From positions 1 to 64,000 of the forward strand of contig DASWTM010000027.1 of NCBI GenBank assembly GCA_036402115.1: a stretch of DNA of 64,000 nucleotides, in the 5' to 3' direction. A program made the translations under genes and the position numbers. Position 1 is the first letter of the stretch. Each line of letters opens with the position of its first letter. This stretch comes from Chryseosolibacter sp036402115 (GTDB lineage Bacteria > Bacteroidota > Bacteroidia > Cytophagales > Cyclobacteriaceae). Positions 26,081-35,871 of this stretch are shown here, piece after piece. The notes under the pieces were generated by a model. It was not told the origin of the DNA and ran no database searches. It saw only the letters and a list, made by a program, of their open reading frames with translations.

Positions 26081-26692
26081 TTAAAGGATTTTCTTTTCAA
26101 ACGCAGCACGTACGAGTGCCGCGGTATTTTTAACCTGGAGTTTGGAAATCAGGTTTTTGCGATGGGAATCGATCGTGCTGGCACTCACGAACAACCTGTC
26201 CGCTATCTGCTGGTTCGTCAACCCTTCGGCTATCAGCCGCAATACTTCAATTTCCCTCCGGGTCAGGAGTAGTTCGCTCTGGGTGGCAAGACTGTCTTTG
26301 AGACTCTTGTTACCTAGCCACGATTCATCACCCGACTGTACGGTCTGGAGTGCTTTTGAAATTTTGTCAACGGAAGCGTTTTTCAAAAGATAACCTTTAG
26401 CACCGGCATCTTTCATACCCTGAAGGTAGCTGATTTGCTCATGGTTTGTCAGTGCGATCACTTTCAAATGAGGCTTGCGCTGGAGCAACTGCTTACACAC
26501 TTCCATACCGTTGCCATCGGGGAGATTGATGTCGAGCAGGACCACATCCGCATCGTTTTTGATGAAGTACCCGATGCAAGAGGCTGCGTTCATCGCATGG
26601 CCTGTTACCTCGACTTCAGGAAGTTCAAGCAACATTGTACGCAACCCTTCGATGACCATCGGATGATCATCAACAATGAATACACGGATCAT
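26081..26692 (-). CDS. NarL/FixJ-family response regulator
   Basis: A 203-residue response regulator. The receiver domain (1-120) has the acidic pair DD at residues 8-9, phospho-acceptor D54 in VVLLDINLPDG, the conserved threonine in ALTNHE and lysine in GYLLKNAS. The C-terminal LuxR-type helix-turn-helix (about 138-200) reads LTRREIEVLRLIAEGLTNQQIADRLF (shown as LTRREIEVLRLI then AEGLTNQQIADRLF). The start codon overlaps the end of the histidine kinase gene by 4 bp, so the two form a translationally coupled pair and the kinase is its partner. Target genes are unknown. Confidence 0.96.
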   Translation of the reverse strand: MIRVFIVDDHPMVIEGLRTMLLELPEVEVTGHAMNAASCIGYFIKNDADVVLLDINLPDGNGMEVCKQLLQRKPHLKVIALTNHEQISYLQGMKDAGAKGYLLKNASVDKISKALQTVQSGDESWLGNKSLKDSLATQSELLLTRREIEVLRLIAEGLTNQQIADRLFVSASTIDSHRKNLISKLQVKNTAALVRAAFEKKIL

Positions 26693-28671
26693 AGCGGGAT
26701 GGTTACGTATGCAGAAGTTCCCTGGCCTTTTGTTGATTGGATGTCAAGCTTCCCCTTGAGGTACTCAACCCGAGATTCCACGCTGCTTAGCCCCGCTCCA
26801 TCAGAAGAAGAGAGTGCTGTTCTGTCAAAGCCAACGCCATTGTCTTCCACAGTAATGTTTACTTCTTTGTCATGCTTTGATAGCTGCACAAGTACGTGTG
26901 AGGCCTGTGCGTGCTTTACAACGTTGTTCAGCAATTCCTGAACGATGCGGAAAATAAAGATTTCCGTTTTTTCAGGAAGGCGTTCGTTAGCGCCAACCGA
27001 TTGATAGTCGATTTTAAAAAGCTGAGATGTTCGCAGACTTTCACAATAGCTTTTCAATGCTTCCGACAATCCGAACTTCACGAGTACTTCAGGCATCATG
27101 TTGTGCGCCACTCTTCGGAGTTCGCTGATCGAGTGATCAAGCATGTCAAGGGATCGCTCAAATACCAACAAGCTGTCGGCATCGAGAACTACAGTTGATT
27201 TCATATTGGATAGCGAAAATTTTACTCCTGATAACATGCCGCCAAGCCCGTCATGCAAGTCCTTTGCAAGACGACCCCGTTCTTCTTCCTGCCCCTTGAT
27301 AACGGCTTCGCCCGCCAGCAGTAACTTTTCGTTTTCCAGCTGTGCGATCTTAGCTTCCTGAACATGATTCTCCTGCATCAATAATCTTTTTTTCTGGCGG
27401 TAGGTACGCCTTGCAAGCAGTGCAATAATCAGCAGGGCAATCAGTGAACCAATCAAAGCGGCATTCACCAATTTGTTTCGCTGAATCGAAAGATCTTTGA
27501 TCTCTGCTTCCTGTTGCAATTCACGAATCTTCTGCTCTTTCTTTTCCGTTTCGTATTTGGCCTCGATGTTTTGAATATTTTTTGCCACCGACTCATTCAA
27601 CAACACATTTCTGATCGAATCACTTTTGATTGAATAGACATTATTGGCCTGAAAATCTTTTTTGAGAATCGCAATTTCCGCAAGTACAGAGTATGCTCTC
27701 CCGGCATGTTTCAACGAGTTGTTAGCAAGCGCCAGGCGCAGCGATTCCCTGGCAAACTGTTCTGCCCGGACAGGTTGATCTGTATTAAAATAATAAATCG
27801 CCAAGCCACGCAATGCGATCAGTTCGGAAGAAGGGTCATTTAATTTTTTAGCCAGCGCCAGAGCCTTTTCGCAATACGGCTTAATCACTGCAAAATTACC
27901 CATATCAATATTCACATTGCTTAAGTTGAGCGCGGCTGACATTAAAATGTACTGATTGTTTGTCCGGCCAGCGATTTCCTCTGCCTCCTTCAGCAATGAA
28001 ATTGCCTTATCATACTCGCGCAGGTTCGTGCAAGCATTGGCCAGATTATTTAACGCATTGACTTTCCCGTAGTCATTCTTTACGGCTGTGAAAATGCCCA
28101 CTGCTTTTTCACCATATGCTTTAGCTTTCTTGAATTGGTTTATTTCAGTATACAGCATGCAGAGGTTGTCATTGATTACACCGTGGTGTGTGCTTTCCGG
28201 GACCTTTTCAATCAGTGGAATGATCTGCAGGTTGATGTCAATGGCTTTTTCAGGTTGATCGAGCATACTGTACGATGCAGCAACATTCCCGAGCGTTGCC
28301 GTGAGTCGTTCGCGACTGCCAAATGCTTTTGCTAACTCAACCGATTTCAGATTAAGCTGAAGCGCTGTATCGTACATTCCTTTCAAGTTATATACGTACG
28401 TGGCGTTGGTGTAGTAGCTTATCATACCACGCATGTACTTCAGTTCTTCGCTTAACGTAAGAGCCGACTCATACAAGATGAGTGCTGAATCAGGATCGTT
28501 CGTTTCATATTGCTGTCCCAGGCTGATGTAGAGCCAAACTTTATTTGTGTCAGCCTTCGCTTTTGTCAACACCTTCCAAAGGCTGTCGCGATTGTGATAT
28601 TCTTGCGCAAGCGTGGTGTGCATGGCGAGCGCAAACATTGCAATGGACATCAGCGTAACGGTGAATCGCAT
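26689..28671 (-). CDS. TPR-containing HisKA_3 sensor histidine kinase
   Basis: A kinase of 660 residues when started at the ATG at 28671, which gives a clean signal peptide ending TTLAQ; a TTG 30 bp upstream is in frame but less likely. About seven tetratricopeptide repeats fill the periplasmic part (residues 30-330), followed by a coiled coil, one membrane helix (NAALIGSLIALLIIALLARR), a second coiled coil, the HisKA_3 dimerisation domain with the phosphorylated histidine H473 in KDLHDGLGG, and an HATPase domain (ELLNNVVKHAQA, VEDNGVGFD). This is the NarX/DesK-type kinase common in Bacteroidota. It overlaps the response regulator gene. The signal sensed by the TPR part is not evident. Confidence 0.93.
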   Translation of the reverse strand: MRFTVTLMSIAMFALAMHTTLAQEYHNRDSLWKVLTKAKADTNKVWLYISLGQQYETNDPDSALILYESALTLSEELKYMRGMISYYTNATYVYNLKGMYDTALQLNLKSVELAKAFGSRERLTATLGNVAASYSMLDQPEKAIDINLQIIPLIEKVPESTHHGVINDNLCMLYTEINQFKKAKAYGEKAVGIFTAVKNDYGKVNALNNLANACTNLREYDKAISLLKEAEEIAGRTNNQYILMSAALNLSNVNIDMGNFAVIKPYCEKALALAKKLNDPSSELIALRGLAIYYFNTDQPVRAEQFARESLRLALANNSLKHAGRAYSVLAEIAILKKDFQANNVYSIKSDSIRNVLLNESVAKNIQNIEAKYETEKKEQKIRELQQEAEIKDLSIQRNKLVNAALIGSLIALLIIALLARRTYRQKKRLLMQENHVQEAKIAQLENEKLLLAGEAVIKGQEEERGRLAKDLHDGLGGMLSGVKFSLSNMKSTVVLDADSLLVFERSLDMLDHSISELRRVAHNMMPEVLVKFGLSEALKSYCESLRTSQLFKIDYQSVGANERLPEKTEIFIFRIVQELLNNVVKHAQASHVLVQLSKHDKEVNITVEDNGVGFDRTALSSSDGAGLSSVESRVEYLKGKLDIQSTKGQGTSAYVTIPL

Positions 28672-28872
28672 GACGAGGGACCTGGGGGTTTGATATAACA
28701 AAGCTACACGATCCGCAGACTTTTAAAATCGTTAGGACTAAAAATCCACGTTTTAGTGGATGCGCCAGGCGTTGGAAACGCACACCTTTACTAAACCAAA
28801 GCTGAATCCCAAAGATGCGATCGAGGCGTGAGTGGAATGGATTCTCCCACATGAAACAAACACACCTTGTAT

Positions 28873-29949
28873 ATGAAAATCACCGTAGCCCTTTTGACGT
28901 TGCTCATCGTAAGCGTCTCCTCATTCGCAGTGGTGCGAACAGTTAGTAATGATCCCAACAATCCAGCTCAATATAACACGGTGCAGGCTGCGCTTAATGC
29001 ATCTAACCATGGTGACACGATTTATGTGAATGGCTCACAGTTCTATTATCCCGATTTTCAAATTAACAGGAGGGTTGTGCTGATAGGCGCGGGGTATAAT
29101 GTGTCTAACCAGCTTAACCTGGCAACGCAAGTTGGCTCGATCTCTCTTTTCAAAGACAACGGAGTCAACGATGCATCGGGTACCGTGATTATGGGTTTTT
29201 TTGTGAACTGTCGTGTTGTGCTTGCAGGCAGTAGTCTTGCCGTTACTAACGTTCGCCTTACGCGCAATTTTATTGGCAATGGATGTTCCCCGGGTGTCTT
29301 CCTGGGAACGGTATCAAATTGGACAATTTATAATAATATTTTACGGGGTGTTGGATTGGATGGCGCATCCACTAACATCATTATACAAAATAACATATTT
29401 CTTTCCAGCGTTAGCGGAGGAAACCAGAGCAGCGTGATTGTGGATCATAATGTCTTCCAGGGAAATGGCGTTGGAATTTCAAACATGCGCTTCGCAACGA
29501 TCACCAATAATATTTTTGTCAGGACAGGTGGGAACTGTATTGACGCAGGGACGCAGTTCAATACCTTCAACAATAATCTTTCAATTCTTTCAACGGTTGG
29601 GCCGACCGCTCCAATGAATAGTTTTTTAGGCGGCCCCAACTCCGGTGCAGGAAATTTAGTGACCGTGGATCCATTATTCGAGAATGTTTCCAACTTCGAC
29701 AATTATAATGCAACGTTCAATTACCGATTAAAGTCCGGTTCTACCGCGCGAAATGCATCCACCGATGGAACGGACTTGGGTATCTATGGCGGATCGTATC
29801 CGTTTCCTTCAGGCGGTGCGCCTGGAGGCGGTTATGATACAAGTCCGCTTCCGCCCATTCCGCAGATCACCTCACTTAACGTTCTAAATTCATCGTTACA
29901 GCCAGGTGCTCAATTGCAGGTGAACGTACAGGCTCAAATCAATAATTGA
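28873..29949 (+). CDS. Secreted right-handed beta-helix protein
   Basis: A 358-residue exported protein starting at the ATG at 28873 (a TTG 6 bp upstream is in frame). After a signal peptide the region NPAQYNTVQAALNASNHGDTI is typical of the first turn of parallel beta-helix proteins, and the body is made of short rungs rich in N and I (NWTIYNNIL, NIIIQNNIF, FATITNNIF). The closing part GTDLGIYGGSYPF is the usual end cap. No polysaccharide-lyase catalytic residues are recognised. The C-terminus is a proline-rich tail plus an Ig-like strand pair that stops early, as if a sorting domain were missing. It is 7 bp before a gene with a type B sorting domain and is likely secreted or surface-bound with it. 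Confidence 0.75.
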   Translation: MKITVALLTLLIVSVSSFAVVRTVSNDPNNPAQYNTVQAALNASNHGDTIYVNGSQFYYPDFQINRRVVLIGAGYNVSNQLNLATQVGSISLFKDNGVNDASGTVIMGFFVNCRVVLAGSSLAVTNVRLTRNFIGNGCSPGVFLGTVSNWTIYNNILRGVGLDGASTNIIIQNNIFLSSVSGGNQSSVIVDHNVFQGNGVGISNMRFATITNNIFVRTGGNCIDAGTQFNTFNNNLSILSTVGPTAPMNSFLGGPNSGAGNLVTVDPLFENVSNFDNYNATFNYRLKSGSTARNASTDGTDLGIYGGSYPFPSGGAPGGGYDTSPLPPIPQITSLNVLNSSLQPGAQLQVNVQAQINN

Positions 29950-29956
29950 TTTAGCA

Positions 29957-32956
29957 ATGAGAGCTTTTGCTGTCATCATTGCACTGCTGTCAGCGACACT
30001 GTGCTCCGGCCAGACGATCACCCGTGCCGAATATTTTTTCGACTCAGATCCAGGGCAGGGTAATGGGACAAACGTGACATTCGCCTCGGGTGCTAGCGTG
30101 AATCAGACCTTTAACGTCAGCACTGCTTCACTGGCTCCCGGTTTTCATACTTTTAACACACGTGTCCACAGCAGCGCAGACGTGTGGAGTTTGTTTGCAT
30201 CGCGCACATTTTTCATTATTCCACCGACCATCTCTATAGCACCCTCAACACAAGTCACACAAGCAGAATTTTTTATCGATGCAGATCCGGGCCTGGGTAA
30301 CGCAACACCGATCGCTATTGCCCCAGGTCCGATAACTTCTTTTAGTGTTGCCATCCCTACGGGTGCATTGTCATTCGGTTTTCACACGATCAATGTGAGA
30401 ACGCGCGACAACGAAGAACGTTGGTCGCTCTTTGCTCAACGGACATTTTATATTGTTCCGCCAACGGTCAATAATTTTTCAACTTCCATAACCCGTGCGG
30501 AATATTTTTTCGACACCGATCCAGGTCGGGGTAGCGCATCTCCATTGCCCATCACCGCAGGTAATCCGCAGGATAATACATTCAGCATTGACGTATCATC
30601 TCTGCAGCCAGGCTTTCACCAACTTGGTGTCCGATACCAGGACAACCGCGGCTTGTGGTCACATTTCTCGAATCGCACTTTCTGGATTATCAATGGTGAC
30701 CTTACTTCTCCGCTTACCATAACGAAACTCGAATATTTTATCGACAACAATCCTGGAATGGATGCAAGCCTGAATGGTACTGGCGTTGCCATATCACCCT
30801 CCGCAACGGTCGATGAAAATTTGGCGATCGATCTGGGCACTATTCCACCGGGTACTCATACCTTATTTGTTCGGGCTCAGGATGAAAAAGGATTCTGGAG
30901 CACAGTTAAGCAAATAGATTTCACGATCCTTGATTGCACAACGCCAACCCCACCCGCAACGCAGAATGTGAGTCGCTGCGGGGGAGGAAGCGTAACGCTC
31001 AGCGCCAGCGGTGCAATTAATGCACAGGTTTACCGATGGTATCAAAGCGACACATCATTGGACGTTCTTACGACTGCGGATAATTTTAGTACACCAGCTC
31101 TTGAGGCTAGTCGATCCTACTATGTCAGTATCTATGATCCCGGTACTGGATGTGAAAGCGCAAGGTCGTCAGTATGGGCTCACATTAACTTACAGGATAA
31201 ACCTGTCATTTCCCCATCGGGAAATATCAGTTTTTGTGAAGGAGGGTCAGTTGTTTTGTCTGCGCCATCTGGATTTTCACAATACGTCTGGTCAACGGGG
31301 GAGACTACTCGTCAGATCTTCGTAACTGCATCAGGACAATATAATGTTCGCGTAGGGGATGGTGTGTGCGTGAGTCCATCTTCCGATGATGTGAACGTGT
31401 CGGTAATCACGGGGCCGGCAAAACCAACGGTGACGGTAACAGGAAACACAGTAATATGCGAAGCTGGCTCAGTGTCGTTAGCAGGACCTGATGGATTTAC
31501 TTATCGATGGTCCACGGGAGCAACAACGCAATCCATCAATGTGTCGGCAACCGGGGCCTACTCGTTGCTGATAAGTACAGGTTCTGGTTGCTGGAGCGCG
31601 CCATCAGATGCTGTCGGAGTTGTTGTGCAGAGTCAACCCTGCGGCAACACAAATGTATGCACTACTCCAGGCCCACCCACGGTGGTGCCGGGCTCAAGGT
31701 GTGGTGAGGGAACAGTGGCGCTCTCCGCATCAGGAGCGAATGATTCCCAGACATATCGTTGGTATGACAATCCATCTGATCCAATTGCCCTCGCTGAAGG
31801 TCAAAACTTCACAACGCCTGCGATAGGCGCAACGCGAGACTACTACGTCAGCGTTTTTAACCCGGTTGGCGCGTGTGAAAGCTCCAGGCTTGCTGTCCGC
31901 GCAAACGTAAATCTTGCCATCAAACCAACGGTCAGTCCTGATGGAGATATTGTCTTCTGCGATGGTGGATCGATTCAGTTGACAGCGCCTTCAGGTTTTT
32001 CTCAATACATATGGTCAACTGGAGAAACGTCTCGGCAAATTACTGTCAATGCACAAGCGCAATATTCCGTACAGGTTGGTGACGGCATATGCGTGAGTCC
32101 AGCATCTGATCCGGTGAACGTGGTCGCGCATGCAGTTCCCGACAAACCTACCGTCATACCTTCGGGGAACACATCGATTTGCGGAAGTGGAACTGTCACG
32201 CTAAATGCGTCTTCTTCCCCTGGATATATTTGGTCTAACGGTGCGACTACGCAGACGATAACAGTTTCCCAGACAGGAGTGTATTTTGTGCGAAGCATCT
32301 CCGCTGATAACTGCCAGAGTTTACCTTCTGATCCCGTGGCAGTCACCGTTCAAACGCCTCCTTGTGGCAGTGGAATCAGCAATGAGTCACCAATCATCGA
32401 CAATACGCCACTGTCAACACCAATAGAAGGAACTGTCGCGGTAGACCTCACAAGCATTGTTACTGACCCTGATGAAAACCTCGATTACTCATCACTGCGA
32501 TTGCTTTCGACCACCACTTCACGCGGTGCATCAGCTACCATTGATGGTTCATACAATTTACTGATTGATTATTCCGGGCTTCCCTTCACCGGTGTGGATA
32601 GAGTGACGATCGAAGTCTGTGACCTTGCAGGCGCCTGCGTGCAACAGGTCATTGATATTGAAGTGGCAGGGGCAGTTGTCGTATATAATGGTGTGACACC
32701 TGATGGCGATGGAAAAAATGATTTCCTTTTGTTGAAGTATGTAGATGTAGTAGAATCAGCTTCGGAAAATCGCGTTTTGATTTTCAATCGCTGGGGAGAC
32801 GTGGTATTTGAGATAGACAATTACAACAATACTGATCGTGTCTTTACTGGTCAGCATAAAAATGGGGGCAATTTGCCATCTGGCACCTATTATTATAGAG
32901 TGGAATTTTCTGGTGGGCTGAAATCAAAGACAGGATTCTTAACCATAAAGCGTTAA
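29957..32956 (+). CDS. Large secreted repeat protein with type IX (type B) sorting domain
   Basis: A 999-residue exported protein. Four repeats of about 80 residues occupy positions 20-325, each opening with a version of ITRAEYFFDSDPG. Then come two related halves, each with an Ig-like domain starting CTTPTPP or CTTPGPP and further domains carrying FCEGGSVVLSAPSGF and YVWSTGETTRQI or close copies, so an internal duplication is visible. A short DPDENLDY-containing domain follows, and the last 95 residues (YNGVTPDGDGKNDF, LIFNRWGDVVFEI, LPSGTYYYRVEF) are the gliding-motility-associated type B C-terminal domain that directs export through the type IX system. The following gene, 1 bp away, encodes a PorP/SprF protein, the usual dedicated partner. 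Confidence 0.9.
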   Translation: MRAFAVIIALLSATLCSGQTITRAEYFFDSDPGQGNGTNVTFASGASVNQTFNVSTASLAPGFHTFNTRVHSSADVWSLFASRTFFIIPPTISIAPSTQVTQAEFFIDADPGLGNATPIAIAPGPITSFSVAIPTGALSFGFHTINVRTRDNEERWSLFAQRTFYIVPPTVNNFSTSITRAEYFFDTDPGRGSASPLPITAGNPQDNTFSIDVSSLQPGFHQLGVRYQDNRGLWSHFSNRTFWIINGDLTSPLTITKLEYFIDNNPGMDASLNGTGVAISPSATVDENLAIDLGTIPPGTHTLFVRAQDEKGFWSTVKQIDFTILDCTTPTPPATQNVSRCGGGSVTLSASGAINAQVYRWYQSDTSLDVLTTADNFSTPALEASRSYYVSIYDPGTGCESARSSVWAHINLQDKPVISPSGNISFCEGGSVVLSAPSGFSQYVWSTGETTRQIFVTASGQYNVRVGDGVCVSPSSDDVNVSVITGPAKPTVTVTGNTVICEAGSVSLAGPDGFTYRWSTGATTQSINVSATGAYSLLISTGSGCWSAPSDAVGVVVQSQPCGNTNVCTTPGPPTVVPGSRCGEGTVALSASGANDSQTYRWYDNPSDPIALAEGQNFTTPAIGATRDYYVSVFNPVGACESSRLAVRANVNLAIKPTVSPDGDIVFCDGGSIQLTAPSGFSQYIWSTGETSRQITVNAQAQYSVQVGDGICVSPASDPVNVVAHAVPDKPTVIPSGNTSICGSGTVTLNASSSPGYIWSNGATTQTITVSQTGVYFVRSISADNCQSLPSDPVAVTVQTPPCGSGISNESPIIDNTPLSTPIEGTVAVDLTSIVTDPDENLDYSSLRLLSTTTSRGASATIDGSYNLLIDYSGLPFTGVDRVTIEVCDLAGACVQQVIDIEVAGAVVVYNGVTPDGDGKNDFLLLKYVDVVESASENRVLIFNRWGDVVFEIDNYNNTDRVFTGQHKNGGNLPSGTYYYRVEFSGGLKSKTGFLTIKR

Positions 32957-32957
32957 C

Positions 32958-33863
32958 ATGAAAAAGATCATCTTCCTACTACTACTGACTTCTGCTTTAC
33001 GGAGTCACGCTCAGCAGGATCCGTTGTATACACACTACCTGTTTAATCCATTTATTATTAATCCGGCATATGCAGGTTTTTCGAAAGATGCAAGTATCTG
33101 GGCGTCCTATCGGAAGCAATGGGCAGGCTTTGACGGCTCTCCAGAAACAAAGACTGTTTCCGGTCATGCCGCGTTTCGTGACAATCGGATGGGTCTTGGC
33201 TTGGTCGTGCTGCAGGACAAAATTGGCAACGATCGAAATACACAAGTCGTTGCATCCTATGCATATCACTTACTGCTCAAACACCAACGAAAAATATCGT
33301 TCGGTCTTCGTGGGGGATTTTCCAACTACGTGCTTGACTATAGTGGATTAACGATCGATGATACTGACCCGAGATTCCAGGAAAACATCAGTGAAGCAAG
33401 GGCGGTGATCGGTGCAGGACTAATTTTTTCCTCCGATCGGTTCGTTGTCGGCCTCTCGGTTCCAAACATGTTAAATACGTCAACCCTAGTGAATGGAATA
33501 GCGACAGTGTTGTACAATCGACACGGCTATGCGCAGGCCGCATATGTGTTACCCGTCTCGTCACGGCTTAAGGTGAAACCATTTTTGTTGGCTCGCGTAG
33601 CGCCACAATCTTCCGTTAATTTTGATCTTGGTGGAATGCTAACCGCGGACGACAGTTATAGCGTGGGTATCTTCACACGCAGGCTTCACACATATGCCGT
33701 ATTTGGCAAGCTTAACATTGGCGAAGCATTGCGGCTCGGATACATCTTTGAGCTTCCTACCAACCGCTCGATCGGCATACATTACCCAACTCACGAGTTT
33801 ACTCTCGGTTTGCGAATCGCTTTCTTACGCTCACATGACCTTGGGGTGGTAGCGGATTTTTGA
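32958..33863 (+). CDS. PorP/SprF-family type IX secretion membrane protein
   Basis: A 301-residue outer-membrane barrel protein with a signal peptide and the family start QQDPLYTHYLFNPFIINPAYAG, followed by WASYRKQWAGFDGSP and a barrel ending in IAFLRSH. SprF in Flavobacterium johnsoniae supports secretion and attachment of the adhesin SprB, which also has a type B sorting domain. Here the gene follows the type B protein by a single base, so the pair is probably co-translated and functions together. It is one of many paralogues expected in such genomes and is not necessarily the core PorP of the secretion machine. Confidence 0.95.
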   Translation: MKKIIFLLLLTSALRSHAQQDPLYTHYLFNPFIINPAYAGFSKDASIWASYRKQWAGFDGSPETKTVSGHAAFRDNRMGLGLVVLQDKIGNDRNTQVVASYAYHLLLKHQRKISFGLRGGFSNYVLDYSGLTIDDTDPRFQENISEARAVIGAGLIFSSDRFVVGLSVPNMLNTSTLVNGIATVLYNRHGYAQAAYVLPVSSRLKVKPFLLARVAPQSSVNFDLGGMLTADDSYSVGIFTRRLHTYAVFGKLNIGEALRLGYIFELPTNRSIGIHYPTHEFTLGLRIAFLRSHDLGVVADF

Positions 33864-33967
33864 CTGGCATTAGGAAAGCTTGTTGCTGTCTCCAGTAATA
33901 AGCGCTGAGGCAAGAGAGGTTTGTTTGACAGATCCAAAGAACTTACGCTGCATTCTCACGCAACCTA

Positions 33968-34080
33968 AAAATAAAAAACCCTGTCACGTCCGTAACAGGG
34001 TTACAAGTTGGGCATGCTTTGAAGAACTCTGATTGCATGAGTTTCTCCTTACCTGAATTCATATCTCACTCGCAAAGTTA
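33968..34080 (-). ncRNA. Candidate short transcript: promoter and terminator on the minus strand
   Basis: On the minus strand TAACTTTG (34080-34073) matches the Bacteroidota -7 element; no clear -33 TTTG was found. About 75 bases further on, the stem AACCCTGT/ACAGGGTT (33977-34002) is followed by TTTTTTATTTTT, a good rho-independent terminator. Transcription would give an RNA of roughly 100 nt. It holds GGAGA five bases before an ATG (34039) that opens a short frame running through the hairpin (MQSEFFKACPTC...), so a leader peptide is an alternative. No gene in the usual operon position explains it. The rest of the gap 33864-34237 shows nothing else. Confidence 0.35.
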
Positions 34081-34237
34081 TTAGGACAGTCGAAAAAGGT
34101 AAGGCTCTCGGGAGTCTTGTGTGGAAGTTATAAGACCGTTTTCTTATTTTAGAGTTCTATTCATTTGGGATTCAGCTAAATGCATTGATGACCATCGGAA
34201 AAGTGCTAATGAAAATCACCCTAAAGGATATCCTGTT

Positions 34238-35191
34238 ATGTTAAAAACGTCCTCTTTAATCATCTGTTTTGTTGTTGCCATATTAATATTCGCAGCTTTG
34301 TTGTATGTTATTTGGATTAATCGAACAACGGATAAGACGGTTGGGATCTTCTTCAAAGCAATCGCAGGCCCACTGCTTGTCGCGGTAGCTTTGTTATTGT
34401 ATGAGTTTGCCGCAGAAATGCCAACCGAGAAAACAGTTACAACTTTATTAACATCGCGAGACAGGAAATCAGCCGACATTTTAAACCGTTTTTTTTCATC
34501 TCCCGATCGCGATTTTCAAGCATTTGGTATGGTGTGGGAACTTAATGATGACAGGATTATCGAAGAATATTTGAAGGAGAGAAAGCTCAAAGACTATGAG
34601 GTTCAGCAAATCTACTTTGATAGAGCTGAGATTATTTTCTTTAGATGGCTGATCGATCAATACCCTCGATGGTATGAAAATTATGTTTTCTATTCTGGAT
34701 TTACTGGTGGCAGTTCTGGAAACGTTGTAACCGATGGTGTCGACACTAGCGCATACAATGAAGTTTCTGACGAAAAACTTAGATCAATTCTATCTGGCAA
34801 CCTTTACTTAAAAATAAACCATAATGCAATTGCTGATCCTTGGCCGTTACGCCTACCACCTGGAAGCGAACTTCAAGTCAAATCAGAAGCGAATAAAAAG
34901 CTTATTACCATAAAGGATAAATATATTAGGCTTTCAGTTCAAATATCAGGTCGAGGCGGGGGCCTGGCCGGAGGCGGTCCGATGTTTGATCGAATAAAGA
35001 AAGACTTTTCTGCACTTACGGAATTTCGAACTGATGAATTTGAAATTCAATTCACGATAGACAAGTCGTATGCGAGAAGATGGTCTCCAGGGACTGTTAT
35101 GAGAATAAGATGGGCAAATGATTTGATTAAGAAGTTCCGTGAACAGATGGATCTCCACACGATGCTCCGGTCTAAGAACTTACATCATTAA
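34238..35191 (+). CDS. Hypothetical membrane protein
   Basis: A 317-residue protein starting at the ATG at 34238; an in-frame GTG at 34121 would add 39 residues without hydrophobic character and was not chosen. Two membrane helices stand near the N-terminus (LIICFVVAILIFAALLYVIW and AGPLLVAVALLLYEF), and the remaining 250 residues are soluble, charged and without a motif I recognise, apart from a glycine-rich GRGGGLAGGG loop. Base composition is more AT-rich than in the glycan locus, in line with an acquired gene. It stands alone beside an integrase remnant. No function can be proposed. Confidence 0.6.
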   Translation: MLKTSSLIICFVVAILIFAALLYVIWINRTTDKTVGIFFKAIAGPLLVAVALLLYEFAAEMPTEKTVTTLLTSRDRKSADILNRFFSSPDRDFQAFGMVWELNDDRIIEEYLKERKLKDYEVQQIYFDRAEIIFFRWLIDQYPRWYENYVFYSGFTGGSSGNVVTDGVDTSAYNEVSDEKLRSILSGNLYLKINHNAIADPWPLRLPPGSELQVKSEANKKLITIKDKYIRLSVQISGRGGGLAGGGPMFDRIKKDFSALTEFRTDEFEIQFTIDKSYARRWSPGTVMRIRWANDLIKKFREQMDLHTMLRSKNLHH

Positions 35192-35824
35192 GCGCTGCGA
35201 ACGGACCCGCGCTGCCTATGAGGTTATTAAATTTCTGTACGTTATTTTCTATTCGCTTGGAGTTCGTTTTGAGATACTTATTCAAAGTTTCGCGCTTCCG
35301 GATCCCCATCTGCTTCATCAACGCAGTGTGGTTTGCACCCGCTTCATCCATCAGAGATCCATACGTAAACCTAGCTACGTCCATGTGTAACTTGAGGTCG
35401 AGCTTCGTCTTTAGTGCAATGCGTTTGAGATGCGATTGCATACTTGATCCACATAGGCTTGAAAGATTCTGCTTGTGTCTTTCATCCGTTGAATCTTAAG
35501 GTACGGTTTATCCGATTGTTGTTGCTTGATAAAAGCGATCTCATCAGCAAGTAGCATCTTAGCCATGTCACTTAACGGAATATCTTTAATGCGCGTACCG
35601 TACGTTTCTGTCTTGTGTGGGAGTAATGGACATCTTGCCGTCATTGAACAACGACACATCCAACTTCTGATCGTGCTGCGTAAGTTTCTGTCCTCCTGCA
35701 ACAGCTCGTTGCGGGTAAGCGACCTCTCGACCGGCCACGATATTCCAAGACCGATTCTTTCCTTCCTTCGATTGATCAGTACCTGAAAAAAGATACCAGC
35801 AGATCCGTCTTTGAGTTTTTTCAA
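35172..35824 (-). pseudogene. Tyrosine recombinase (integrase) remnant
   Basis: Two minus-strand frames carry opposite ends of one integrase. The frame at 35824-35411 begins KDGSAGIFFQVLINRRKERIG, split as KDGSAGIFFQ and VLINRRKERIGLGISWP, which looks like the arm-binding N-terminus of Bacteroidota integrases. The frame at 35441-35172 has LKLHMDVARFTYGSLMDEAG and MGIRKRETLNKYLK, matching the catalytic R-box helix (HxxRHT type, here with V-A-R-F-T) and the region around the active-site tyrosine. About 650 bp remain of a gene that is normally near 1200 bp, with a frame change between the pieces, so the catalytic core is largely lost. It marks an old insertion in the gene-poor 34-43 kb stretch. 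Confidence 0.6.
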
Positions 35825-35871
35825 CGTCTAACTGGTTCTGCTGAAACAAATGTGAAACGTTTGGGGTAAAA

